Below the pieces are notes generated by a model. The model was not told where the DNA came from. It searched no databases and saw only the letters and a list, made by a program, of their open reading frames with translations. From Hamiltosporidium tvaerminnensis (taxonomy: Eukaryota; Microsporidia; Dubosqiidae): a DNA stretch of 64,000 bases. Positions 35,337 through 45,398 of the stretch are shown here, piece by piece; the stretch's first letter is position 1, and each line of letters opens with the position of its first letter. The stretch covers positions 992,001 to 1,056,000 of the forward strand of contig CM061246.1 in NCBI GenBank assembly GCA_022605425.2, in the 5' to 3' direction. The position numbers and the translations under genes were made by a program.

Positions 35337-36285
35337 CTCAAACATAATCTAGTCACCATCATTTAACTTATTCAATATGTCCCGACGACGACGACTCACC
35401 TCGAAATGTTTAATTGGTTAATAGACTTAAGATACCAATAAGAGTGCACCATTCGTAATATTTACCTTTCTATTTGTTCATGAATCTTATAAAACCAATA
35501 ATGGTGATTAGAGCTGAATATAAAACTTTTTAATAAATTATATATGTTCAACAAGAATATTTAAGCTAAAAATTGTTAAAATTGCTTATAGATTTTAGTA
35601 TTTATTGAGAATAACATAATAAATTTGGTTTCTAATTTTTCTAAAGTTTTCATTTTTAAAAAAAATTCCATCACTTACTTGAGTTTCTTTAAAGAAGTTT
35701 ACAGTTACATAAAAATTGTAGGATATGATTGATACTTTTCCACCATTCTTCTATGTAACATATTTATATTCTCAATTATAATTACAAAATAAAATTACTT
35801 GGATAGTTTCGTGGAACTTTATACTTGATTATATTGAAAGATTTTTGATAAAAATAACTGAGAATTTATACAATGAATAAAAAAGCAAAAAATTGTGTAA
35901 TAGTACGGTTTTTTTCAGACAAATAAAACACTTCACAACGATAAATTCCACAGAGAAAAATGAAAGAAAAAATAAAAATAGGTAAAAAGTGAACAGACTA
36001 AATATGAAAGCCGAGCTGAATCTCTGAAAAATTGGAAGTAAATATAAAAGAGGAAGAGAAATAGGTAGTTAAAAAATCCTAAATTTTTATTGGAAAATTG
36101 CTCAAAGCGGGTAATAATTTGGAAATGAAAGACTAAAAAAATATACGAGAAACAGCCCAGATGAGGCTAAGAAATTCTCATTATAAAGGTTAAGAACATA
36201 TAGCCCAGATAATAAAACTTAAAATTATTTTGGCATTTTTTCTTGTGAATGTAAAAGAAAGTTTGTTTCTACGAGCTTAATGTCA
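35337..36285 (+). repeat. Diverged ~1-kb repeat, unit 2
   Basis: Diverged direct copy of 30938-31935, with the CCCGACGACGACGACTC motif at about 35379-35395. The two units flank ~3.4 kb. That spacing recalls long terminal repeats, but no gag, protease or RT lies between them. Confidence 0.7.
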
Positions 36286-36655
36286 AGTCATATTTATATA
36301 TTATCAAGCCTCTATAACTTATTTAGAAGAAAATACAATTAATTTATTTTTTTGGTAGTTAATTAATTTTATATATCATAAATGTATTTCCTATTCATAT
36401 TCATAATATATTAATTATTTTAATTGTTTGAACAAAAAACCATTTCGTTTTGATTTTGATTGTAAATTCTAAAAAATAAATTTTATTTATGTTCAATACA
36501 AAACTTTTGCTTCTGATTTTTATTTAAATATAACTTTACTGCTTATTTATAATAATCACAATAGAATTTATATCGTTTTTTATGAGCTTTGGTTTTTGTT
36601 GCAAAATACAATAACTTTAAAGGATGGATAGCAAATTTAAAATTATTTCTTTATT

Positions 36656-36669
36656 AATATTATAGTAAA
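36656..36669. repeat. Target-site duplication, left of SE1
   Basis: AATATTATAGTAAA, repeated at 37399-37412 (the terminal AA may belong to the element). The unoccupied site is at 58507-58520 in the right arm. Confidence 0.9.
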
Positions 36670-37398
36670 CTGTGGAGGGAGGATAACCACATAAAAAACT
36701 TTCTGCTTGGCAATGAGTGTGTGAAACTGGTGTGAGATCATTGTTTGGATTTTTGGTGGGAATAAAACCACACTACATCTTCGGTTGTTCATTGGGAGTT
36801 TGTATGAGGAGGAGAGGTCTAAGAAATGGAGAAACTTTTTCTACAAATTTATTTGTAGTTTTTTATGTAACCAGATTGCAGACCGCAGCTGAACATGTAG
36901 GTAATTGCCATGTAAAAGCATGGAAACCTAGCCTTGCTCACTCGGGTTAGAAGACTTAGCGCCTGGGAGATATAAAACAAAAAACCATCAAAAGCCGGGA
37001 GAGCTAAGTAGCAGGTTATACCTGTTGGTATGACATTGCACTGTCTAGGTGGACCTCATGTAAATCTCTGAAATATATCTTAGCTAGAAGTTTATTGGGT
37101 TCAGAAAGTGTAGAGTAAGTGGGAATGCTGCATAGTCTTGGGGGAGCCCAGGGGGGGGCTTCGGCCTTCGATCACACTCCATGCAACGGACATTAACGAA
37201 CTCCGGGCAACTGCCTCGCCTAGTAATTAGGTTCTATACACCTGGTAGATGAAAGGCTTTGGGACGTAGGTATCGCAGGGGTTACTGATGGAGTTTTGGG
37301 GTAGCAGTTATTTATGTTAAACCTAGAACTGCGTTAATGTCATGAAAACAAATATAACACTTGCGACTGTTTTAAAAAAGATGTGATACTTTTAAATA
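36670..37398 (+). mobile_element. SE1: ~729-bp structured, apparently non-coding mobile element
   Basis: Inserted as a precise unit: flanked by the 14-bp duplication AATATTATAGTAAA and absent from the matching place in the right arm. It begins TGTGGAGG and ends CTTTTAAATAAA, and has no terminal inverted repeats. It is clearly G+C-richer than its surroundings and full of self-complementary stretches, such as the 5' hairpin TGTGG/CCACA and CTACAAA/TTTGTAG near 36841-36860. A 77-codon frame (36717-36950) is frameshifted in SE2 and missing in SE4, so it is probably not a gene. The 3' AATAAA end resembles that of the local LINE, which could mobilise it. Family not recognised. Confidence 0.88.
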
Positions 37399-37412
37399 AA
37401 TATTATAGTAAA
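37399..37412. repeat. Target-site duplication, right of SE1
   Basis: Second copy of AATATTATAGTAAA, directly after the element's TTTTAAATA end. Confidence 0.9.
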
Positions 37413-38003
37413 AAACCAATAAATTTTGTTAAATGGTATTTTAAAAAAATTTGAGTCTTTTAATTTGTTCAAATTTCATATTCAAGCATATCACGAAGAT
37501 TCAATACAACATTAAAAAATATTAATTTCTTAGTAAATATCATTCAGGCTTTGAATTTCTGTATAATTCAGAAGAAAAGGGTTTATTATGGCCTATATTT
37601 GCTTCTTTAGAATTATTATTCAGAGTTAAGTTGAATTTTTTTAATATTTTGTTTTTTTATATCTTTACATTATTTTATGACAATGAATACGTAAAATAGA
37701 TAAATCTCTGTGTTCTTAAGATGAAAATTTTAGATTTGTTGTATAAATTGTCTAAAAAAGATATCCGTAAGCTTTTTAAGGTTATAGTAAGATTTATAAT
37801 GACGTTTTTTTGATTGCAAACAAATATTTAGATCTTTCTTGGGAAAATACGGCAGTTTTTTTATCACGCAATAAACGAAAATTCTTACTTAATGGCCAAA
37901 AAACTTCATTTTTCTACTAAAAAAATGTATTTAAATATTCAGAAATAAAAATCGGATTTTTATTTCATAAATCAATCAATCACAACCCACATTTTTTTCA
38001 TCA
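37413..38003. other. Upstream region of the 173-codon gene
   Basis: No supported gene. A 60-codon frame seen at the matching place of the right arm (58106-58288) is interrupted by TAG here. Confidence 0.5.
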
Positions 38004-38525
38004 ATGTACATAAAGGTAAGAAATATCGATAAAATTATTAATCATTTTAGAATCATAGAAATATTTAAGATGAATACAAAAATTTATTACAGAAAATATT
38101 TTTTATCTTCAAAAAACCAAACGGAATACATTTTTTTATATAAAAATATTTCCGAAATCTATTTAGCAGAATTGCTAACTAATACGATTTTGATTCAAAA
38201 AATAGAAGTTAAAATTGTTTTCGAAGAAATCAACCAAGTGAGATCTACTTATAATATCGACAAAGAATGTAGCACACTTGTACTTTATTCTATGAAAGAT
38301 ATTGAAATTGAAATACTAGAAAAATATTTCAAAAAGAAAATTATTTTTTTTAGTAAACAAAATACAACTCAAAATATTTTTTATATTTTTATAGAATTCG
38401 AGGACAATATAGATTTTCCTAAAATTTTAAATCAAGGATATATCTATATTGATACTTTAAGGATAAAGATATATTATTTTCTGGATTATTTAGATCATAT
38501 AATTGATATTAATGATCGTAAATGA
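38004..38525 (+). CDS. Conserved protein of unknown function, 173 aa (left arm copy)
   Basis: 173 codons from MYIKVRNIDK. Ile/Lys/Tyr/Glu-rich with alternating strand-like and helical stretches (LVLYSMKDIEIEILEKYF), no signal peptide and no membrane segment. The protein is identical in both arms and the DNA shows no difference I could find, although the neighbouring dead transposon differs by several percent. This favours a real gene kept by selection or gene conversion. A CCC lies ~20 bases upstream of the ATG. It is followed co-directionally by NAA30 after ~500 bp. No family recognised. Confidence 0.75.
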   Translation: MYIKVRNIDKIINHFRIIEIFKMNTKIYYRKYFLSSKNQTEYIFLYKNISEIYLAELLTNTILIQKIEVKIVFEEINQVRSTYNIDKECSTLVLYSMKDIEIEILEKYFKKKIIFFSKQNTTQNIFYIFIEFEDNIDFPKILNQGYIYIDTLRIKIYYFLDYLDHIIDINDRK

Positions 38526-38589
38526 AAATATTTTTCGAATTCTTATTATTTATTTATTTAAAATTATAAGTGTATTTTTATTATAAAAT

Positions 38590-38817
38590 ACTGATTTGTT
38601 ATCATTTAATGTAGATTTAATGATTTTAGAAACAATTTACATTTTAACTTTTTTAAATTTCTTAAATTTTTTAATAAATTTAATACTGTTTTAGGAATCT
38701 GTAACGTGGATTTAATGATTTTAAAAATATTTTAAATTTTATATTTTTTTAATCGATAATACTGATATATCCATCTGTAACGTTGATTTAATGATTTTAA
38801 AAATATTTTACATTTAA
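38590..38817 (+). repeat. Three imperfect tandem repeats
   Basis: Units begin near 38590, 38684 and 38761, each with ACTG, a GTAACGT-like block and GATTTAATGATTTTA. Units two and three are the most alike. They lie between two genes, and the right arm has the same array at about 57105-57332. Confidence 0.75.
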
Positions 38818-39027
38818 GGAAATTTTTTAATGGATTTTCAAACAGAACAAACTATATTTTGATCCGAGAAAGCTTCTATTTTAATATATTATTTTGTTTT
38901 TGTGAAGAGAAATTAAAAATATAAATAAAGTTAAAAGGGCTTTTTCGTAAATATTTACTTTTTTACTATTTTGTTGAAACTAGTTTGAATTTCTAGAATG
39001 AATTAAATATTATTTCAAAATAATTTA

Positions 39028-39030
39028 CCC
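39028..39030 (+). promoter_or_regulatory. CCC start signal of NAA30
   Basis: The start reads TTTACCCTATGG, with CCC one base before the ATG, as in other microsporidian genes. It is conserved in the right arm. Confidence 0.55.
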
Positions 39031-39031
39031 T

Positions 39032-39484
39032 ATGGATGTAACTTACTCTTCTTTAACAAATTATATGGATTTAAAACAAATTTATATGCTTTTTTGTGAG
39101 ACACTTTCTGAACCTTATAGTTATTTCACATTTGTAAGTTTTTATATTAAATACCGAAAATTTTGTTTTGTTGCCTACAGTGATAACAAAATTGTTGGCG
39201 CTATCATTTGCAAACTTGAGAATGATGAATCTGGATATATGGGTATGTTGGCAGTTGATAAAAAATATAGAAGAGTTGGAATCGGTAAGTGTTTAACTCA
39301 AATGGCTGTAAATAATTTTAAAGAAAATGGTATTTATTTGATATATTTAGAGACAGAAGCTGTAAATTATATTTCGTTAAATTTTTATGAGAAAATTGGA
39401 TTTAGAAAGGTTATGTTTATTGAAAATTACTATCTGAATCTTAACGATGCTTATAGGTTGTGTTTAGATAATAGAAAAATATAA
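39032..39484 (+). CDS. NAA30: N-alpha-acetyltransferase NatC catalytic subunit (left arm copy)
   Basis: 150 codons. NatC acetylates N-terminal methionine followed by a bulky hydrophobic residue on new proteins at the ribosome. The whole protein matches the NAA30/MAK3 GNAT fold: LSEPYSYFTF at 25-34, CFVAYSDNKIVGAIICKL at 45-62, GYMGMLAVDKKYRRVGIG at 68-85 including the acetyl-CoA RxxGxG loop at 80-85, YLETEAVN at 105-112 and the FYEKIGF helix near 118-124. It has the usual length of the catalytic domain without the long N-terminal extension of the human protein. Phe124 is normal here and Cys in the other arm. Confidence 0.92.
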   Translation: MDVTYSSLTNYMDLKQIYMLFCETLSEPYSYFTFVSFYIKYRKFCFVAYSDNKIVGAIICKLENDESGYMGMLAVDKKYRRVGIGKCLTQMAVNNFKENGIYLIYLETEAVNYISLNFYEKIGFRKVMFIENYYLNLNDAYRLCLDNRKI

Positions 39485-39629
39485 AATGAGTAAAAAAAAA
39501 AACTTCGACAAAATATTAATTTTCATTTTGAAGTTTATATTTTGGAATTAAATTTGAAAAATAAATATTTTAATTGTTTTTTTAATATAATTAGTCTAAG
39601 TTTATCTCTATTGTTGATTTCTGGAGATA

Positions 39630-41793
39630 TGTTACGGGAAATTTGTTATAATTTGTAATGGAATATAAAAAAAAGAGAAAATATTACTAAAGTAAAAAAA
39701 TTATAAAGAAACGTTACTTATAATGAAAAAACATGTAAATCTATAAAATATCTCAAATCCAAGCATTTTTATTTATTAAAGCAGCTTCCCTTTGGTGACA
39801 TTTCAAGTTAAAAAGATTTTTTTCTTTACTAAACTTGTATTTTTCAGATGTGCTCGAGGTTTGCAGCCAAATCGATCATAATCATGTCATTTGTTGTGGA
39901 ATGATATTCTTGCATATTTCATTTGATGAAATATTAAACTTAGGGATTTCTTCGGCGCGTATAAACTTTCCTTTGCATATTGTAAACTGATTTCTCACAT
40001 AAAGTTGATTTAGGATCCCATGCTTCGTACCTAATTTATATAGATTAGCATTTTTTTATTAAAGAATCAATGCCAGAATGTTTTTTGTATCAGTGCAATC
40101 TCTGTCAACATCCCGAACTCCAACTCTTATTATATCACATTTATTTGCAACGGGGTATTTTGAATTAGAGAATAAACGTATTTTTTATTCTTGTTAGTTT
40201 CGATTTATTACCAGAATCTCTCTGTTTTTCAATATTTCGGATTTCATTTTTTTTAAATAAAATTCACCAACACTCATCATAACCTGTATTAATTTTTTTT
40301 CATGATCAAAGGCTTTAAATCGAATAGAACAAAAATATTTATTTCTCTTTCTATGTCATTGAAAGTAAAACTTACTATAAATAAACTAGTGGAGGATTGA
40401 TCATAGCAATCAAACATGAATATTTCCTAATTATTATGCTGCCTCGTTGTTATATCAGCTATCTAAATTTTTAGCGTACTCTCGTTCACAGATTTTAAAT
40501 TGTCTTGATATTTTAATAATATTTCTAAGTCTACTTCACAATTTATATTCAGAAGAACATTTTTAGTTAAAAAACTTTTGAGACCAACTTTTAACTTAGT
40601 TACAAACATTTCTTCATACGGTGTACAGTTTATTCCACTATAATGTTTTCTATTTTATATAATTTGAACAAAACATAAGTCTTCTGATCATTCTCTGCTG
40701 TTATTGTTTTTGGCAACGAACAAGCATATTGTTTGCATCCTGATTCCCCGTTTTACAGAATATTGACTTTGGGAGTGTTTAGAATTTTCATGTGTCATCT
40801 TACACACTGGTTACATGTTCATAGCTCTTTAATGGTATTGTCTTCAGATTCCCTGCCATTATCACCTATTAAAATACTAGGCGCACAAAAATAGTAAAAA
40901 TATTCAAAAAGACATAAGCATCTTCCTTCTTCTGCACTTTTATTATTGAGCGTGAAGTGAAATAAATTTATTTAAATGGTCTTGGTAATCAAGTATAAAT
41001 TTATATAGATCATCAGATTGAGAGTGCATGTCAATCAAATCGACCTTACATCTCGAATTCATGTTTGAGTATAGGTTTCACAACTAATCATTTTTTTAGA
41101 CATTGAGTTTTTTTCGCACGCAGAAAACAATTTTAGATAGGCTATAATCATTTAACTTATGATATTTTTATGCTTTGAATTAATCTTCTTTTCTTACGAT
41201 TTTTACCTCCGTGCCTAATCAAACATGTACATAATGCAAAATATGAAATATCTCTTCCCGATGTACATAAAACCCAATTTGTTCTTTATCTTCTTCTATG
41301 GGAATAATCTACTTTTCTTTCTTGCCTATACTTAATATGACAAACTTGCGTAAATGCTAACAATCCTAGGGTTTTTTCCATGATAACTTGCTTTTAGAAG
41401 TTTTAGCTTTTTATATTAACTCAAAATATTGCTTTTTTGTGAAAATTTCTTTTTCTGACCTTTGGATAAGCACATTCTATCTAACTTTCGTTGAAACGAT
41501 GCTTCATATTACTTAGATCTGTTAACATTGGTACTTGTATTTTATTTTTTAGAAATACAACAACATTCAGTAAAGAAAGAGTGAAAACATTAGTTAAAAC
41601 GTTAAGTGCCAAATAGTACAAACCATATGTCTTAAACAAGATCTTATTATGGTAACGAAGATCACATCAGGAGGAAATTTCTAAAAACTGTTGATTTTTA
41701 AAGTGACTAGAGAAATTTAGCCGTATTAATATATACTAGTACTATAAGAAATTATTTTAGACTATCAAAAAATTTCTCAAATTACCCGTAACA
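39630..41793 (-). mobile_element. Dead Ginger-like DNA transposon (left arm copy)
   Basis: Same element as 54114-56292, in opposite orientation. Ends are TGTTACGGGAAATTTG at 39630 and the complement of TGTTACGGGTAATTTGAGAA ending at 41793. The inner part of the first inverted repeat is deleted here. The integrase remnant on the minus strand shows the same fragments and the same loss of the catalytic glutamate (VKRGN). Flanks GATA and CATA may be a decayed 4-bp target duplication. Confidence 0.8.
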
Positions 41794-42821
41794 CATACCA
41801 CACAAGTTCATCCGCAAATAAAACTCTTTTCGAAAAATCAGTACCTTGATCATAAATTTATTTGAATCTAAAATGTTTCTAAATAACAATAAAAGTGTCT
41901 GTTTAATTTCCAAAAAAGAATATTTTACATTTTTTTATTCATCAAAAGCCATTAATATCACTATACATATTATTGTACCAATATAAATATATTATGAATA
42001 AACAAAAGACAAATAAAAAGCATTTGTTGAATATAAATTTTTAAGAGTAAACTACATATTCAAAATACCGTTTAATTAAGTAATTCGTTGTAACACAAAG
42101 GAACTTTTTTCTGTATAAAATAAATATCAAAACTAAAAACAATATTTAGATTAAGATTTAAAAAAAATAAATTTCTTATTAGATATATTACAAAGAGAAG
42201 ATATTATACCTGGAAATGAACCACATTTACAAAATAATAATCTTATATTCCATATTTATAAGATAACGATTTTAAGAGTATTTATTTTTTTATTTATAAC
42301 CTTCGCACTTAGAATATTTCCGAATTTATTAAATAAAATTTTTACTGTAAACTTCTACAACGAAAAAAAAACATCAAAAAATCTAAGAAATGTTTTTATA
42401 ATCAAAGATCGTAATATATTTCTTACAATTGATTATTAATAATTTTTTTTCGATAGCAAGATATTTAATTTTGATAATTTAAAATGGATTATCTTTACAA
42501 TATTCATAAAATATTTTTCTATGAAGATATTCCACTGGAATAGATCATTTTACTTTAAAATATCATCTTTATAATAAATATATTCCTATAAACGTTACAC
42601 AATCTCGCTTATTTGCTTAATTAAATATATAAGTTAAAGACCAATTTAATATAGTTTTGAACTACTAAGTTAGTAACAAAGGTAATTCTAAGGCATAAAT
42701 TCACAAATAGTATATAATATGCTAAAATGCTACCTTGTTATCTAATATTCCCTAAAAATATCATAATATCTTTAGAAAATAATTTTTTTATCTAAAAATA
42801 ACTTATTGTTCTTGACAGTCG
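41794..42821. other. A+T-rich spacer of the left arm
   Basis: About 1 kb between the Ginger-like element and SE2, mirrored at 53085-54113. No gene seen. Confidence 0.55.
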
Positions 42822-43550
42822 TGTGGAGGAGGATAACCACATAAAAAACTTTCTGCTTGGCAATGAGTGTGTGAAACTTTTGTGAGATCATTGTTTGGAT
42901 TTTTGGTGGGAATACAACCACACTACATCTTCGGTTGTTCCATGGGAGTTGTTATGAGGAGGAGAGGTCTAAGAAATGGCGAAACTTTTTCTATAAATTA
43001 TTTTGTAGTTTTTTATGTACCAGATTGCAGACCGCAGCTGAACATGTAGGTAATCGCCATGTAAAAGCATGGAAACCTAGCCTTGCTCACTCGGGTTAGA
43101 AGACTTAGCGCCTGGGAGATACAAAACAAAAAACCATTTAAAGCCGGGAGAGCTAAGTAGCAGGTTATACCTGTTGGTATGACATTGCACTGTCTAGGTG
43201 GACCCCATGTAAATCTCTGAAATATATCTTAGCTAGAAGTTTATTGGGTTCAGAAAGTGTAGAGTAAGTGAGAATGCTGCATAGTCTTGGGGGAGCCCAG
43301 GGGGGGGGGCTTCGGCCTTCGATCACACTCTATGCAACGGACATTAACGAACTCCGGGCAACTGCCTCGCCTAGAAATTAGGTTCTACACACCTGGTAGA
43401 TGAAAGGCTTTGGGACGTAGGTATCGCAGGGGTTATCGATGGAGTGTTGGGGTAGCAGTCATTATGTTAAACCTAGAACTGCGTTAATGTCATGAAAACA
43501 AATATAACACTTGCCACTGTTTTATAAAAGATGTGATAATTTTAAATAAA
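42822..43550 (+). mobile_element. SE2: structured element at the inner end of the left arm
   Basis: Close to SE1 and SE3 along its full length. The small frame of SE1 is broken here: one A is lost in GTAACCAG. The CTATAAA/TTTGTAG hairpin still pairs, through a G-U pair. The left flank (GACAGTCG) is shared with SE3 because both lie in the duplication. No target duplication is visible at this copy. Confidence 0.88.
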
Positions 43551-43953
43551 GTTAAGATATATTACAATCTCATATAAAAAGTTTAAAAAAATAGAAATAC
43601 CGTTATTTATTAGTTTAATATTTTCTTAAAATAATTTATAAATGTAAAAATATAGAAGAGAATATAATTCTATAACAAGAACTATACAAATATATTATAG
43701 TACAAATAATTATAGATTATAATATAAACCTAAATTCAAGTATTTCTATTATGAGAAAAATAAAATTTATTTGAAAATCTAATGTAAACTTAGTAATTAA
43801 AAGAAATATAGTTTATTTTTTAATCTCTAAAAATACAAACTTAGATATTAAAAACAAATAAATATAAAAGATTAAAATGTGATATAAAGATACTTCTATA
43901 ACTAATATAATCATTAATAATCTAATATTCCTTACTTATCTAATACCAATAAC
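43551..43953. other. A+T-rich spacer
   Basis: About 400 bp between SE2 and the 31-bp repeats. Absent from the right arm, where SE3 lies close to the same repeats. No gene. Confidence 0.5.
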
Positions 43954-44077
43954 TAATATTTTTATTAATAATATATGTTTCTAATAATATTTTTATTAAT
44001 AATATATGTTTCTAATAATATTTTTATTCATAATATATATTTCTAATAATATTTTTATTAATAATATATGTTTTTAC
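43954..44077 (+). repeat. Four tandem copies of a 31-bp unit
   Basis: Units start at 43954, 43985, 44016 and 44047, each with TAATATTTTTATT followed by ATAATATATGTTTCTAA or a slight variant. The same unit is found next to LINE-D's 5' end (52303-52350) and between LINE-E and LINE-F (62599-62624). Confidence 0.9.
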
Positions 44078-44138
44078 CAAAATTTTAATTTACTTTTTTA
44101 TTTAAAATTTTATTTAATATCAAATATAGAACTTAATT

Positions 44139-45394
44139 TTTATTTAATAAAATTCTGGGTTAAAATATTTTAACATTTTTATATGTTTTCTTCTACCTCT
44201 TTAACCACTATTGTCTCTTCTTCCAAATCCGACTCTTAATTTATGTTATTGGTCGGTTCCTCTAAAGTGGTTCCTCCTTGTGAAATACAGGGTGCTTTAT
44301 ATTTTGGTTTAAAATTTTTTGCACCATCTTCCTCTGTTTTCGATTCTTTTAAAGGGGGTATTGGTTCCTCATGCATCTCTGATCTCATAATAACACCCAT
44401 TGACGCTCTCTCCCAGCTCTCTTCGGAATTTAGACCTAATTCTAGTCCTCTTCGCCGATCAAAGGAAATTGTTTCGATGTCTTCTTGAGTACTATATAGT
44501 AAATATATGCCTCTAAATTCATGGGTATTTCTTTCTAGTCTTTTAAGGTGTGACTTATGGTATTTTGTTACAATACCGTCGCGGGTCATCTCATATGGGA
44601 TTATCTCAACACTACACTTATAAATAAGACCCAAATCATTGGCTAGCAGGTCATACTTCCTAAGTTTTTCAGTTTCAACTATTTGAAGTGAATCTTGGGA
44701 AGTGATTCCTACTTCAATGAGTGTTATCTTATTCTTCTTCTTATCTAAAATAAATATGTCCGGTCTGTTATTCCGAATTTTAACATCAGTTTTAATTCTG
44801 GTGTCCACTCTTATCTCTGCATACTCATTATCAAGAATTTCTTGAACTTAGTGACTCCTAATTCGTTTTGAGGACTTAAACTTATATCTATTTAGGAGAA
44901 GTAAGTGTAGGCATCTAACCACTTCATTATGCTGTCTGGTGTAGTCATGGTCTAGCATTTTTTCACATCGAGCTGCTAGATAATCTACAGTCTTACCAGA
45001 CTTCCCGCAATGTTGACACACACCATCTGCTCCCCGGAATACATTTCTATCCTGGATATAGCAGAACACAGCTTCATTTCGTGGCCTAATATTTCCTCTC
45101 TTTAGCCATCTTGAAGAGTCACTAACACTCACAAGCTCATTTTTTCTTGCATTATATAACTTTATATGGAGTTTTCGTTTTTCTATTTCGTTATATAGTT
45201 TTGCAAGTTGAGCTTCTTCTAACCTTTTCTTAGTGACTTCTTCTACCAACCTGTACTTTACTTTTAAGAAGCCTTTTATTAGTGCAAGATGGGTTTTATT
45301 ATTATTCTCCACCTTGAGGATTGCTGCTCGTCTAGTTGATATTTCTTTACTTTTTTCCAGACAATCCAAGAGTTGCAGAAGCATATGTTCGCTT
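44139..45394 (-). pseudogene. LINE-C: 5'-truncated LINE copy
   Basis: Carries only the region after the RT domain. A frame at 45384-44848 contains the zinc knuckle with its His replaced by Tyr (CQHCGKSGKTVDYLAARC); then comes a TAA shared with LINE-D, then the restriction-like endonuclease frame 44808-44236 with NRPDIFILD and TLIEVG. Between LKRLE and ETISFD two compensating indels scramble about 20 residues. The RHN triplet after the knuckle is QHN. The 3' end at ~44139 is the family's ACCCAGAATTTTATTAAATA end. At 45394 the element stops abruptly and the 3.1-kb repeat begins, as expected for incomplete reverse transcription or for a recombination junction. Confidence 0.9.
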
Positions 45395-45398
45395 CGTT

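Larger units (their letters stand above)
36376..43550 (+). repeat. Left arm of a large inverted duplication
   Basis: Reverse complement of 52354-58793. From the outside inward both arms carry a ~1.5-kb flank, the 173-codon gene, NAA30, the Ginger-like element, a ~1-kb spacer and a structured element. The left arm is longer because it also carries SE1 (36670-37398). Homology stops inward exactly at the 3' end of SE2/SE3 and outward at the 5' end of LINE-E. Gene parts are nearly identical, while the dead transposon differs by several percent by eye. Confidence 0.92.

Noticed and set aside
30938-36285. The diverged ~1-kb direct repeats as LTRs of a retrotransposon
   Set aside because: No primer site, gag, protease or RT lies between them, and no TG...CA ends were found.
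36717-36950. 77-codon frame in SE1 (and 52805-53038 in SE3) as a protein gene
   Set aside because: It is frameshifted in SE2 and its start is lost in SE4, while hairpins are kept; no domain is visible.
36990-37050. 5S-rRNA-like internal promoter (GAGCTAAGTAGCAGG resembles box A)
   Set aside because: The second control region has the wrong spacing and a poor match, and the place is mid-element; likely chance.
36670-37398. Structured element as a group II intron, hammerhead or HDV-like ribozyme
   Set aside because: I looked for the domain V hairpin, the CUGAUGA/GAAA hammerhead core and an HDV-like 5' start and found none convincing. A covariance search would be needed to settle this.
42822-43550. 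Target-site duplications around SE2 and SE3
   Set aside because: The flanks GACAGTCG and GTTAAGATA (or GTGATAATA) do not match, so no duplication can be claimed there.
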